From contig PKXS01000050.1 in assembly GCA_003132425.1 (NCBI GenBank), positions 1-45,432 of the forward strand: 45,432 bases of DNA, written 5' to 3'. The notes below the pieces were generated by a model. That model was not told the origin of the DNA, made no database searches, and saw only the letters and a program-made list of their open reading frames with translations. Below are positions 19,618 through 29,588 of the stretch, piece after piece (the stretch's first letter is position 1; the number at the start of each line of letters is the position of its first letter). Source of the stretch: Gammaproteobacteria bacterium. GTDB lineage: Bacteria > Pseudomonadota > Gammaproteobacteria > Steroidobacterales > Steroidobacteraceae. The position numbers and the translations under genes were made by a program.

Positions 19618-21696
19618 CTAGAGCACGAGATCGATGCTAGTCGCGGTAAAGGTGTTGGTCGACTGGTTGTAAACGCCCGTGGCCTGCAATTGCAGCACCG
19701 GATTAGTCGCCGTGATCGAGGAAGCAGTCTTGGTTACGAAATCCGCGTAGCTGCTGAATACGGAGATTGCAGTGGTCTGGGTGCTGGTCGATGTCGTGCT
19801 GGTGCCGGCGGTGGTGGTGGTGGTGGTACTGGCGCTGGAGGTCACAGGATTGCCGACGCAATACCGGGGAGCAAAGATATTGGTCACGGGCAAGGTGGTG
19901 GGCACGACTTGCGGGCTCGCCGGCAGCGACTTCAGATCTATGCTCTGCGGCCCAATTCGGATGACGCCGGAGTTGTAACTGGCATTAGTAAGGTTAATCG
20001 AGAACCCGGCGTCGGAAAAGCCGACGAATGGCGCAATGGCGGCGGGGGTGGCGTTCCATATCACTTGCAGGCTTGCCGGAACGCACACCTGACTCCCCAC
20101 GCCGCACGTCTGGATTCCGGCCGCCGCTGCAGGTGAACCGGCCACTTGGATAGATGCCTGCGAATTTACCGCGAAGGCGTCGAAATCCGGCGGCGCCGAC
20201 CCGAACGGACTGACAATACCATTGACCCACAACGGATCGCCCGCGGACTCTCCGCTCGGGATGGCCGGCGCGGGGACCCCCACGGTGCTGACGGAAAAAC
20301 TGGCCGGCACCGGGTTCTGCGCCGTGGTCGCGCCGTTACCCGCGAAGTCATAGTCAGTCACCGGCCAATCGTTGATGGTTTGCAGATTCATCACCAGGCC
20401 GCCGGCGGCCGAGGAGACGAGCGGCCCCCAAAGCTGGGTGGATTGCAGACGTACCGAACCGGTGTTCGTACTGGAGGTGCCGGTTGCATCCAGGGTGACT
20501 ATTCCAGCGGCGGTCACCCCGTATATGCCGCGTGCCGTAATGTGCTGGCCGACGCCGATGGAATCGGAACTGAGTCCGGACAGGGTGGTGTCGTCGGCGG
20601 TAACCAGCGTGCCCGGGCCCAAAAAGACATTCGTATTGGCGGCTACGTATTGGAAGGTATCGGCCGTATTCAGAATCAGCGTCGAGCCGAGCAACGTCAA
20701 TGTGTTGCCGCTTCGCGCGATGACGTCTCCCTCCAGCCCCTCGGTATAGAAATCCTCAAGTGTGCTCCCGGCGACGACGTACACCATGTTGAATTTGCCG
20801 GCGGTCGCGCCGTTGAGGGTATTGAAGGTCGGCTGGAAAGTCGTATAGCCGGCGGTCATGGTCGAGCCGGCGGACAACAGCGAGATGGCGTCAAGGCCCG
20901 CGGCTCCGACATAAGCTTTGCCGTTGAGCGTGTATACGGTGGTAGGGGTGTTGAATAAGGTTAGCGTGCCCAGATTGTTAACCTCGTCGTAGAACGGCCG
21001 AATGGCTACCGTATAGGTGCCCACCTCGGTGCTGGAATTGATCAATGGACCGCGCACCCGGATCAGCTTCGTGTCGGCCGCCTGGATGGCCGCGGTCACA
21101 TACGGGCTGGCAACGACGGTCGGAACGCCGGCGGTAATTTTTACTTGGTTCGAGGCAGCCAGATTGAAATCGATCGCAAGGCGCTGCGCGCTCGTTGAGG
21201 CGTAAGTGGGCGTGATGGTCGGCAGATTGGCCGGATCGAAATCCAGCGTGACCGTGATGGTCGTCATGGACGCTCCGGTCGGATCGACCACCGTCGCGAC
21301 TTCCGGCTGTCCGTTGACCATGACCGTTACATAGGCGGTCGTGTAATCCAAGGTAATGGCCACCGAGGTGTACGTGCCGTCCGGAATTTCCGCCGAACCC
21401 CATAATTCGGCCACGTTGTTCAACTTCGTGAAATCGACGATTTCAGGTGTCGCGAGCGCCGTGAAGATCTGGCCGTCATTGCGGGTCATGGTCACATCGT
21501 CGATCGTGACGATGTAGCTCGCGAAATCTCCCGGCTCGTCGGTCACCGTGACCCAAGCGATGCCGGAGAAGCTGATGTTGCCCGGGCGATGGCAGCCTGC
21601 GGCGAGCACCGCGCCCGCGCACAGCAGTGCGGCCAGGTATTTGCGGGTGAAGTGACGGCTCTTGAGCCGCGAGGCTAAGCGAAGCGATGGGTGCAC
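19618..21696 (-). CDS. Lipoprotein with DUF4382-like N-terminal domain and beta-rich repeats (DUF5666-like)
   Basis: 692 aa with lipobox LCAGAVLAAGC, AWVTVTDEPGDFASYIVTIDDVTMTRNDG..., followed by Gly/Thr/Ser-rich beta-type sequence; family assignment from memory of the motif style. Confidence 0.6.
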   Translation of the reverse strand: MHPSLRLASRLKSRHFTRKYLAALLCAGAVLAAGCHRPGNISFSGIAWVTVTDEPGDFASYIVTIDDVTMTRNDGQIFTALATPEIVDFTKLNNVAELWGSAEIPDGTYTSVAITLDYTTAYVTVMVNGQPEVATVVDPTGASMTTITVTLDFDPANLPTITPTYASTSAQRLAIDFNLAASNQVKITAGVPTVVASPYVTAAIQAADTKLIRVRGPLINSSTEVGTYTVAIRPFYDEVNNLGTLTLFNTPTTVYTLNGKAYVGAAGLDAISLLSAGSTMTAGYTTFQPTFNTLNGATAGKFNMVYVVAGSTLEDFYTEGLEGDVIARSGNTLTLLGSTLILNTADTFQYVAANTNVFLGPGTLVTADDTTLSGLSSDSIGVGQHITARGIYGVTAAGIVTLDATGTSSTNTGSVRLQSTQLWGPLVSSAAGGLVMNLQTINDWPVTDYDFAGNGATTAQNPVPASFSVSTVGVPAPAIPSGESAGDPLWVNGIVSPFGSAPPDFDAFAVNSQASIQVAGSPAAAAGIQTCGVGSQVCVPASLQVIWNATPAAIAPFVGFSDAGFSINLTNASYNSGVIRIGPQSIDLKSLPASPQVVPTTLPVTNIFAPRYCVGNPVTSSASTTTTTTAGTSTTSTSTQTTAISVFSSYADFVTKTASSITATNPVLQLQATGVYNQSTNTFTATSIDLVL
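19810..19827. repeat. (GGT)6 trinucleotide run inside the lipoprotein gene, encoding a Thr run
   Basis: ggtggtggtggtggtggt read directly; corresponds to TTTTTT in STTTTTTAGTSTTSTSTQTT. Confidence 0.9.
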
Positions 21697-21792
21697 TACA
21701 GCGTCCAGTATTGTGGTCTAGTTGATCGATTAAGGCTGCGTAGAATAAAGGCTTTCGAGACCTTGCGCGCGGCAAAGTTCCATTCTTGCCGG

Positions 21793-22911
21793 CTAACGGC
21801 CGGCCGCCCGGGGAACTTGCTGGGTGATGCAGTGAATATTGCCGCCGCCGAGCAGCACATCGCGGGTGTCGACGCCCAGCACCTTGCGGGTCGGAAACAA
21901 GCGCCGCACGATGCGCATCGCCGCTGCGTCCCGGCGTTTGTCGTACAGCGGCATGACCACGCACTGATTGGCGATATAGAAATTGATGTACGACGCGGGC
22001 AATCGATCTCCTGCCCTCCGCGGACGGCTTCCCGCGCGAGCGTCGATTCCCGCGGCCTCTGCGGCCGTCATGTAGAGAGGCCCCGGCTGATGGATCCTAT
22101 GAACGGTCAGCCGCCGCCCGCGCGCGTCGCGCGCCTGATGCAAGCGCCGCAATGCGTCCAGCGAAATTTCGTACTGCGGATCCTTGCGATCCTCGGTCCA
22201 GGTGAGCGCGACGTGCCCCGGGCCGGTAAAGCAGGCCAGTTCATCGATATGGCCGCCGGTCTCATCCCGATGGACGCCTTTGCCGAGCCAAATGACCGTG
22301 CTGACTCCGAGATAACGCCGCAGCTCTGCTTCGATGTCGGCGCGCGACAGCTCCGGGTTGCGGTTTGGATTGAGCAGGCACTCCTCCGTCGTCAAACAGG
22401 TCCCTTGACCGTCCACGTGAATGGCGCCGCCTTCCAGCACGAAACCCGCGCGGTAGCGTTCCGCACCTTCAATCTGCAATATTTTCTGCGCGACCTCATC
22501 GTCGCGATCCCACGGGAAATACAGTCCGCCGTGCAGGCCGCCCCATGCATTGAATGTCCAATCGACCCCGCGCCGCCTGCCTTTGGCATCGACGACGAAG
22601 GTCGGCCCGCAGTCGCGCACCCAGGCATCATTGCTGCTCATTTCGACGACCCGCACCGCCGGCGGCAGACGCGCGCGCGCGTTTTGGAATTGTTCGCCCG
22701 AGACGCCGACGGTGACCGCCTCGCCGGTGGCGATCGCTGCGGCGATCGCCGCAAATGCCGCTTGGGCCGGTTTGGCTCCGTCGCGCCAGGTGTCCGGCCG
22801 CTCAGGCCACAGCATCCAACAGCCGGAATGCCGCTCAAATTCCGCGGGCATGCGGAAACCGTCCTTGGCGGGCGTTGAATTGAGTGTGCGCACGGCCGCG
22901 CATGCTAGCAT
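21793..22911 (-). CDS. aguA: Agmatine deiminase (porphyromonas-type peptidylarginine deiminase family)
   Basis: From ATG at 22911 (track start 23142 would run into icd): [58 protein letters not shown], and catalytic Cys in [16 protein letters not shown]. Confidence 0.95.
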   Translation of the reverse strand: MLACAAVRTLNSTPAKDGFRMPAEFERHSGCWMLWPERPDTWRDGAKPAQAAFAAIAAAIATGEAVTVGVSGEQFQNARARLPPAVRVVEMSSNDAWVRDCGPTFVVDAKGRRRGVDWTFNAWGGLHGGLYFPWDRDDEVAQKILQIEGAERYRAGFVLEGGAIHVDGQGTCLTTEECLLNPNRNPELSRADIEAELRRYLGVSTVIWLGKGVHRDETGGHIDELACFTGPGHVALTWTEDRKDPQYEISLDALRRLHQARDARGRRLTVHRIHQPGPLYMTAAEAAGIDARAGSRPRRAGDRLPASYINFYIANQCVVMPLYDKRRDAAAMRIVRRLFPTRKVLGVDTRDVLLGGGNIHCITQQVPRAAGR

Positions 22912-22938
22912 TGCGGCCGAATTTATAGGAGTCAACGA

Positions 22939-24246
22939 ATGTCGGAAGCGAAACCGGTCGGCATACAGATCCCGCCGGGAGGCGAGAAGATAACGATCTC
23001 GAACGGCAAATTGCAGGTGCCGAACCAACCTATCGTGCCCTTCATCGAAGGCGACGGCACCGGCCGCGATATTTGGCGCGCCAGCGTGCGGGTATTCGAC
23101 GCGGCGGTGCAAAAGGCCTATGGCGGAAAGCGCAAGATTCACTGGATGGAGGTTTACGCCGGCGAGAAGGCGAATAAGGCGTACAACAGCTGGCTGCCCG
23201 ATGAGACGGTCACCGCGTGTCGCGACTATTTGATCTCCATCAAAGGCCCGCTTACCACGCCCGTCGGCGGCGGTATCCGTTCGCTCAATGTGGCCCTGCG
23301 CCAGTTATTGGACCTCTACGTGTGCTTAAGGCCGGTGCGTTGGTTCAAGGGCGTGCCCTCGCCGGTCAAGACGCCGGAAAAGGTCGACGTGGTCATTTTC
23401 CGGGAGAACACCGAGGACATCTATGCGGGAATCGAGTTCGAGGCGGGTTCTGCCGACGCTAAGAGATTTCTCGATCTCTTTAAGCTGAATTTTCCGAAGC
23501 AGTTCGCCAAAATCCGTTTTCCGGAGACGTCGGGCATCGGCCTCAAGCCCGCGTCCAAGGAAGGTACGGAGCGGCTGTTCCACGCCGCTGTCCGGTACGC
23601 AATCGTCAACAAGCGCAAGAGCGTGACGATCGTGCACAAGGGCAACATCATGAAATTCACCGAGGGTGCATTTCGCAACTGGTGCTACCAACTCGCCGAA
23701 CGGGAATTTCCCGCGCAAGTGTTTACCTGGGAGCAATGGGAGCGCATCAAAGCGGCAAACGGCGAGAAAGAGGCGAACATGCAGATGGACGCGGCCAAGA
23801 ACTCGGGCAAGGTCATCATCAAGGACGCCATCGCCGACATCACGCTGCAACAGGTTTTGACGCGCCCGGACGAATTCGACGTGATCGCCACCATGAATCT
23901 CAACGGCGACTATCTGTCGGATGCGCTGGCGGCTCAGGTGGGCGGTATCGGCATCGCGCCGGGCGGAAACATCAATTACCTCACCGGCCATGCGGTATTC
24001 GAGGCGACGCATGGTACCGCGCCGAAATACGCCGATCTGGACAAGGTCAACCCGGGATCGGTCATATTATCGGGCGAGATGATGCTCAGATACATGGGCT
24101 GGGTCGAGGCCGCCGACGCCATTATCGGTGCGATGGACAGGACGATCGGCCAAAAGACCGTGACCTACGACTTCGCGCGGCTGATGGACGGGGCGACGGA
24201 AGTCAAATGCAGCGAGTTTGGCGATCGATTGATTCGCAATCTTTAG
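22939..24246 (+). CDS. icd: NADP-dependent isocitrate dehydrogenase
   Basis: 435 aa: [110 protein letters not shown]; aggag upstream of ATG. Confidence 0.98.
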   Translation: MSEAKPVGIQIPPGGEKITISNGKLQVPNQPIVPFIEGDGTGRDIWRASVRVFDAAVQKAYGGKRKIHWMEVYAGEKANKAYNSWLPDETVTACRDYLISIKGPLTTPVGGGIRSLNVALRQLLDLYVCLRPVRWFKGVPSPVKTPEKVDVVIFRENTEDIYAGIEFEAGSADAKRFLDLFKLNFPKQFAKIRFPETSGIGLKPASKEGTERLFHAAVRYAIVNKRKSVTIVHKGNIMKFTEGAFRNWCYQLAEREFPAQVFTWEQWERIKAANGEKEANMQMDAAKNSGKVIIKDAIADITLQQVLTRPDEFDVIATMNLNGDYLSDALAAQVGGIGIAPGGNINYLTGHAVFEATHGTAPKYADLDKVNPGSVILSGEMMLRYMGWVEAADAIIGAMDRTIGQKTVTYDFARLMDGATEVKCSEFGDRLIRNL

Positions 24247-25419
24247 TTAATCAAAAGCCCTGCCGAGCGCCTGCTTGAGATCCTCGATCAGGTCCTCGGC
24301 ATCTTCGAGCCCGATGGAGAGCCGCACCGTGCCGCGAGTGATCAACGAGGCCGCTCGCTGCTCGGCGGTAAATTCGCCGGGGCCCAGTAATTGCGGCGGC
24401 ATCACCAATGACTCTGTGGATCCCACGCTTGCCGCGATGGAAAAAAACTGCAGTGCCGCCGCGAAGCGGCCTCCCTCCTCATGACCGCCGTCCAGTTCGA
24501 AGCTGACCACCGCCCCGAAGTCCCGGGCCTGGCGTTTCGCAAGAAGGTGCTGCGGGTGCGTGTCGAGCCCCGGATAAAAGAGGCGCTTCACCCGGGGATG
24601 TGTGCTCAAGAACCGGCTCACCACGAGCGCGTTGGCGCACTGTCGTTCATAACGCAAGAAATAGGTCCGCATGCCGCGCTGAATCAAGAAGGCGGCGTGA
24701 GGATCCAATGTGGGGCCCATGGTCGAGACGTCCTTGCGCATCTGCGCGATCAACGGGCGGCTTGCGATGATCGCTCCGCCCATCACGTCGCCGTGCCCCG
24801 ATGCGTACTTCGTCAGGCTGTGCAAGAAAATGTCGACGTCGTAGGCGCCGTGATTGTGAAAACCGGCGAAGGTATTGTCGAGCACGGTGAGACACCCGGC
24901 GCGCCGCGCATGCACGGTCAGGTGCTCGATATCGGCGATCTTGGTCACCGGATTCGTGGGACTCTCGAATACCACCAGTCGCGTCGGCGTTTCACGCAGC
25001 ACTCGCTCGATTCCCGCCAAGTCCTCGATCGACAACAGAGTGTGGGTGACGCCGAATTTGGCCAATAAATGCTGCACGATATACCGCGTCGGGGCATAGG
25101 ACTCGACGAACGCCAGGACATGATCGCCCTGCTTGCACAAAGACAGCAGGCTCGCGGCGACGGATGCCACCCCCGAACCGGTCAACAGGCAATCCTCCCG
25201 GCCCTGCAACTGCGCGAGCGACAGTTCTAGTTGCCTCAAAGTCGGGTTGGCGGTACGCGAGTAGAAAAATCCCTCGCGTTCGCCGTGCAGGTAGCGTTGC
25301 GTCTCGGCCGCATCGTCGAAGGAGAACTTTACCGACTGGAAAATCGGCGCGACCAGCGGACGATTGTCCGCCGGCACTGCTACCGCCGGGGGATGATTGA
25401 CGCGAGTATTGTCTTTCAT
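24247..25419 (-). CDS. Cys/Met metabolism PLP-dependent (trans-sulfuration) enzyme
   Basis: From ATG 25419: YSRTANPTLRQLELSLAQLQG, SGVASVAASLLSL, ESPTNPVTKIADIEHLT, and PLP-Lys motif LHSLTKYASGHGDVMGGA. Confidence 0.92.
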   Translation of the reverse strand: MKDNTRVNHPPAVAVPADNRPLVAPIFQSVKFSFDDAAETQRYLHGEREGFFYSRTANPTLRQLELSLAQLQGREDCLLTGSGVASVAASLLSLCKQGDHVLAFVESYAPTRYIVQHLLAKFGVTHTLLSIEDLAGIERVLRETPTRLVVFESPTNPVTKIADIEHLTVHARRAGCLTVLDNTFAGFHNHGAYDVDIFLHSLTKYASGHGDVMGGAIIASRPLIAQMRKDVSTMGPTLDPHAAFLIQRGMRTYFLRYERQCANALVVSRFLSTHPRVKRLFYPGLDTHPQHLLAKRQARDFGAVVSFELDGGHEEGGRFAAALQFFSIAASVGSTESLVMPPQLLGPGEFTAEQRAASLITRGTVRLSIGLEDAEDLIEDLKQALGRAFD

Positions 25420-25467
25420 GTGCGGCACGATAATCCAGGCGCGCCCGCATTGAAAGCGCGCCGCGAC

Positions 25468-25487
25468 CGCGCGCGCGCGCGCGCGCG
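25468..25487. repeat. (CG)10 dinucleotide run 3 bp beyond the potI-like stop codon
   Basis: cgcgcgcgcgcgcgcgcgcg read directly between the potI-like stop (25491) and the PLP enzyme start (25419). Confidence 0.95.
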
Positions 25488-25490
25488 GGT

Positions 25491-26318
25491 TTAGCCCGCA
25501 GCTTTTTCCAGCTTGCCGGACCGCGCCATCCACAGGCTGACGCCGACGATCATGATCGTCACCACGGTGATGGTGATCGTCGCCAAGACATTGATTTCGG
25601 GACTCACGCCGAGCCGCACCTTGGAAAACACCACCATCGGCAAGCTGCTGCTGCCCGGGCCGGAGGTGAAACTCGAGATCACCAAATCGTCCCAGGATAG
25701 GGTAAACGCCAGCAGCCACCCCGATAAAATCGCCGGGAAGATGATCGGCAGCGTGATGACGAAAAATACCTTGAGCGGCTTCGCACCCAAATCCATCGCC
25801 GCCTCCTCGAGCGCCGTGTCGAACGTCGCCAGGCGCGACTGCACGATCACCGTCACGTAGGCCATCGAAAACGTCATGTGCCCGATGGTCATGGTCGTGA
25901 TGCCGCGCCCCGCCGGCCAGCCGATCGACTGTTCCAGGGCGACGAACAGCAGCAGCAGCGACAGGCCGGTGATCACTTCGGGCATGACCAGCGGCGCCGT
26001 GGTCATGGCATTGAGCGTGAATCGTCCCCTGAATTGGCTGAACCGCGCCAAGCCAAATCCGGCGAGCGTACCCAGAATCACCGAACCCGAGGCGTTGATG
26101 ACGGCGATCTTGAGCGAGATCCAGGCGGCATCGAGGATCTCTTCGTTGTTGAACAAAGAGTAGTACCACTTGAGCGTCGGTGAATTCACCGAATCCCACA
26201 CGGTCACCAATTTGGAAGCGTTGAAGGAAAACACCACCATCGAGAGGATCGGGATGTACAGAAAGGCAAAGCCGAAACCTAAGCAGGTGATGATGAAATA
26301 GGAATGCCGGTAATTCAT
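25491..26318 (-). CDS. potI: Polyamine ABC transporter permease (PotI/PotC-like)
   Basis: From ATG 26318: FLYIPILSMVVFSFNAS, YYSLFNNEEILDAAWISLKIA, EAAMDLGAKPLKVFFVITLPIIFPAILSGWLLAFTLSWDDLVI (EAA loop). Confidence 0.9.
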   Translation of the reverse strand: MNYRHSYFIITCLGFGFAFLYIPILSMVVFSFNASKLVTVWDSVNSPTLKWYYSLFNNEEILDAAWISLKIAVINASGSVILGTLAGFGLARFSQFRGRFTLNAMTTAPLVMPEVITGLSLLLLFVALEQSIGWPAGRGITTMTIGHMTFSMAYVTVIVQSRLATFDTALEEAAMDLGAKPLKVFFVITLPIIFPAILSGWLLAFTLSWDDLVISSFTSGPGSSSLPMVVFSKVRLGVSPEINVLATITITVVTIMIVGVSLWMARSGKLEKAAG

Positions 26319-27229
26319 CGGGCGCCCGCCGACTCGCGCGCCTGGACGCTCTGGTACCACATCATGAACGGCACCAGGAGAATCAACAGCAGGATGGCCA
26401 CCGCGCTTGCCACCGGCCACGCGCGATTCGAGAAGAACTCGTCCCACAGCACTCGCCCGATCATCAGCGCGTTGGGGCCGCCCAACAGCGCCGGGATCAC
26501 GAATTCGCCGACCGCCGGAATGAACACCAGCATGGAGCCCGCCAGGATGCCGTTGCGCGACAAGGGCAGCGTGATCTTGTAGAACGCTTGCCACGGCCGG
26601 CATCCTAGATCTTGCGCGGCCTCGAGCAATTGCCAATCCATTTTCTCTAAATTGGCGTACAGCGGCAGAATCAGGAACGGCAGGTAGGAGTACACGATGC
26701 CGATATACATCGCGAACGGCGTATACAGCATCGTCAAAGGTTCATGGATCACTCCCAACCACAGCAGTACGTTGTTGATGACGCCGTTGGCCTTCAACAA
26801 GCCGATCCAAGCGTAGACGCGTAACAACAGCGAGGTCCAAAACGGCAGCACCACCAGCAATAGGAGAATGCTTCGCGTCCTGGGTGTGGCGCGCGCGATG
26901 CCATAGGCCACGGGATAGCCGATGAACAGGCAGAGAATCGTGGAAATGAATGCGACCTTGATCGAATTCAAGAACGCATTGATGTACAGCGAGTCGGTGA
27001 AGAGAAAGGCGTAGTTATTGAAGTTGACCTTGATGGCGAGCGAATTCTTGCCGACCCACTCCAGCAGCGGCTTGTAGGGCGGTATCGCGAGATCGACGTC
27101 GGAGAAGGAGATTTTCAGGACGATGACGAAGGGCACGACGAAGAACAACAGCAGCCATAGATACGGTAGCACCACCACGAGGCCGCGCCCCGTCACACCG
27201 CACCGCTGCAACATCGAGCGTCGCTTCAT
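26315..27229 (-). CDS. potH: Polyamine ABC transporter permease (PotH/PotB-like)
   Basis: 304 aa: PYLWLLLFFVVPFVIVLKISFSD, LPLYANLEKMDWQLLEAAQDLGCRPWQAFYKITLPLSRNGI; 4 bp overlap with potI. Confidence 0.9.
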   Translation of the reverse strand: MKRRSMLQRCGVTGRGLVVVLPYLWLLLFFVVPFVIVLKISFSDVDLAIPPYKPLLEWVGKNSLAIKVNFNNYAFLFTDSLYINAFLNSIKVAFISTILCLFIGYPVAYGIARATPRTRSILLLLVVLPFWTSLLLRVYAWIGLLKANGVINNVLLWLGVIHEPLTMLYTPFAMYIGIVYSYLPFLILPLYANLEKMDWQLLEAAQDLGCRPWQAFYKITLPLSRNGILAGSMLVFIPAVGEFVIPALLGGPNALMIGRVLWDEFFSNRAWPVASAVAILLLILLVPFMMWYQSVQARESAGAR

Positions 27230-27233
27230 CGCA

Positions 27234-28373
27234 CTACCGTGTCACGACCACCGGGCTCGCAGCGTCCCAGCACAAATACACCTGTTGATCCCAAGTGATT
27301 GCCTCGGCATGCCGCGAAGTATTCGGCTGGGTTACACGCACGACCTTGCCGGTCGGCAGCTTTACCAAGTAGATCGACAAGTCCCCTAGATACGCGATGT
27401 CCTGAACGGAGCCCCGGACGACATTGTCGGTGCCCTCCGGCTGCGCAGTGGACATGAAGATTTTTTCGGGCCTGACGGCGACCCACACGGTGGCCTCGGG
27501 AGCCGCGCTGATGCCGTGGCTGACGTAAACCGTCGCGCCCAGCTCGGCCGAGGCGATCCGCACGTGTTCCGGTTCGTCTTCGATCAACTTGCCCTCGAAG
27601 ATATTCACCGAGCCGATGAAATCCGCGACGAACTTCGAGCTCGGAAACTCGTAAATCTCCGAGGGTGTGCCGGCCTGGACGATCTCGCCGTGATCCATGA
27701 CGCCGATGCGGCTCGCCAAGGTCATGGCTTCCTCCTGATCGTGGGTGACGACCACGAAGGTCACGCCCAGCTTGTCCTGCAGGCTGATCAACTCGAACTG
27801 CGTGTGTTCGCGCAGTTTCTTGTCGAGCGCTCCCAACGGTTCATCGAGCAACAGCAGCTTGGGCTGCTTGACCAAGGAGCGTGCCAGCGCGACGCGCTGC
27901 CGTTGGCCGCCCGACAACTGGTGCGGCTTGCGCTTCGCGAAATCGCCGAGCTTCACCAGATCGAGCATCGTGGCGACACGTTCCTGAATCTCGAGTTTCG
28001 GCACGCGGTCCTGCTTCAAGCCGAACGCGACGTTTTGCTCGACGTTCATGTGCGGAAACAACGCGTAGGATTGAAACATCATGTTGACGGGGCGTTCGTA
28101 GGGCGGCACGCCGGCCATGTCCTCGCCGTCGATGAATATCTTTCCGGCACTCGGCGTTTCGAATCCGCCCAAGATGCGCAGCAGCGTGGTCTTGCCGCAG
28201 CCCGACGCTCCCAGCAGGCAGAATATCTCGCCCTTGTATATTTTCAGGCTGACGTCATCGACCGCCTTGAAATCTCCGAAAGATTTGCTGACGCGTTCAA
28301 CCTGGATGTAGGGGCGTGCGGTGGAATCCCGCCAAGGCTCAGCTTTGACGATGGCTCCGCCGGAGGTCGTCAT
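27234..28373 (-). CDS. potG: Polyamine ABC transporter ATP-binding protein (PotG/PotA-like)
   Basis: 379 aa: Walker A LLGASGCGKTTLLR, signature LSGGQRQRVALARSLVKQPKLLLLDEPLGALD, C-terminal TOBE-like region. Confidence 0.94.
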   Translation of the reverse strand: MTTSGGAIVKAEPWRDSTARPYIQVERVSKSFGDFKAVDDVSLKIYKGEIFCLLGASGCGKTTLLRILGGFETPSAGKIFIDGEDMAGVPPYERPVNMMFQSYALFPHMNVEQNVAFGLKQDRVPKLEIQERVATMLDLVKLGDFAKRKPHQLSGGQRQRVALARSLVKQPKLLLLDEPLGALDKKLREHTQFELISLQDKLGVTFVVVTHDQEEAMTLASRIGVMDHGEIVQAGTPSEIYEFPSSKFVADFIGSVNIFEGKLIEDEPEHVRIASAELGATVYVSHGISAAPEATVWVAVRPEKIFMSTAQPEGTDNVVRGSVQDIAYLGDLSIYLVKLPTGKVVRVTQPNTSRHAEAITWDQQVYLCWDAASPVVVTR

Positions 28374-28376
28374 CGC

Positions 28377-29516
28377 TTACTGGCCTGTCTTGAATTTTTG
28401 CCAAACGCGGGTAATGGCGCGGGTCTGATCGGCCGAATCCGCCAGTTGCACCGAAAGTTTTTGCCGCAATTCGGGCGGCGGATAAATTCCGGGATCGTTC
28501 TTGACCGACGCCAGCACCAACGGCTGGGCCGCGACGTTGGCATCGGCGTAGCCCTTGAAATTGGTGATTTCGGCGATGATTTCCGGCGTCATAAGGAAGT
28601 TGATGAATGCATAGGCGCTGTCAGGATCCGGTGCGTCCTTGGGGATGGCCAGCATATCGAACCAGAGGATCGTGCCCTCCTTCGGCACGCTGTACTTGAT
28701 ATCGATGCCCTTGTTGGCATCTTGCGCGCGGTCTCGCGCCTGCATGACATCGCCGTTGTAGCCCACCGCCACGCACAGATCGCCGTTGGCAAGCGCTTCG
28801 ATATATTCCGAAGAATTGATATTGCGGATATAGGGCCGGATTTTCATCAGCACCGCTTCGCCTTGAGCCAAATCCTCCGGATTTTGCGAGTTCGGATCCT
28901 TGCCCAGGTAGCTGAAAACGGCGCGCATCATTTCCGCCGGCGAGTCGAGCACGCTGATGCCGCATTTGGCTACTTTGGAGGCCACCGTCGGATCGAACAC
29001 CATTCGCCAGCTATCGAGAGGCGCATCTGGCAGCAGCGCCTTGACCATTTTTTCGTTGTAGCCGATGCCGTTGGTGCCCCACATATAAATGACGCCGTGG
29101 GCATTACCGGGATCGTGAAATGCGACCTTCGCCATGAGCTGCGGGTCCATATTCTTGATATTGGGCAGCTTTGACTTGTCGAGGGTGAGATACACGCCGG
29201 CCTTGATCTGCCTCTCGAAGTACGATGCCGTGGGCACTACGACGTCGTAGCCGCTGCTCCCCGCGAGCAGCTTGGTCTCCAATGTTTCATTGGTGTCGAA
29301 GTAGGCGACGTTTATCTTGATGCCGGTCTGCTTCTCGAACTTCGACAGCGTTTTCGGCGCAAGATAATCGGACCAGATGTATAGGTTCAGGACCTTACCG
29401 CTATCGCCGGCGCCGCTCGCGTGACCCGCCGATCCCGATTTGCCGCCGCCGCAAGCGCTCAACAACAACCCACAGCCGAGCGCCAGTATCGCCGTTCGAT
29501 TTACGCTGAACATCAA
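28377..29516 (-). CDS. potF: Spermidine/putrescine-binding periplasmic lipoprotein (PotF/PotD-like)
   Basis: 379 aa: lipobox LLLSACGGG, LNLYIWSDYLAPKTLSKFEKQTGIKINVAYFDTNETLETKLLAGSSGYDVVVPT, AVGYNGDVMQARDRA. Confidence 0.94.
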   Translation of the reverse strand: MMFSVNRTAILALGCGLLLSACGGGKSGSAGHASGAGDSGKVLNLYIWSDYLAPKTLSKFEKQTGIKINVAYFDTNETLETKLLAGSSGYDVVVPTASYFERQIKAGVYLTLDKSKLPNIKNMDPQLMAKVAFHDPGNAHGVIYMWGTNGIGYNEKMVKALLPDAPLDSWRMVFDPTVASKVAKCGISVLDSPAEMMRAVFSYLGKDPNSQNPEDLAQGEAVLMKIRPYIRNINSSEYIEALANGDLCVAVGYNGDVMQARDRAQDANKGIDIKYSVPKEGTILWFDMLAIPKDAPDPDSAYAFINFLMTPEIIAEITNFKGYADANVAAQPLVLASVKNDPGIYPPPELRQKLSVQLADSADQTRAITRVWQKFKTGQ

Positions 29517-29588
29517 ACGCTCCCCTTATTATTTCCGCGAGCGCTAGTTATATCTCAGCCTGCGCCTCGCGGACAGAGCCCTGGGCCG

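Noticed and set aside
21691-22878. 395-aa plus-strand ORF opposite aguA
   Set aside because: Antisense shadow ORF; catalytic motifs of AguA are on the minus strand.
24247-26199. 650-aa extension of the PLP-enzyme ORF into potI
   Set aside because: The upstream part is the out-of-frame translation of potI; the enzyme begins at MKDNTRVNHPP (25419).
27516-29174. 552-aa plus-strand ORF opposite potG/potF
   Set aside because: Shadow ORF in the reverse frame of two confidently identified genes; His/Arg/Asp-rich composition typical of high-GC antisense frames.
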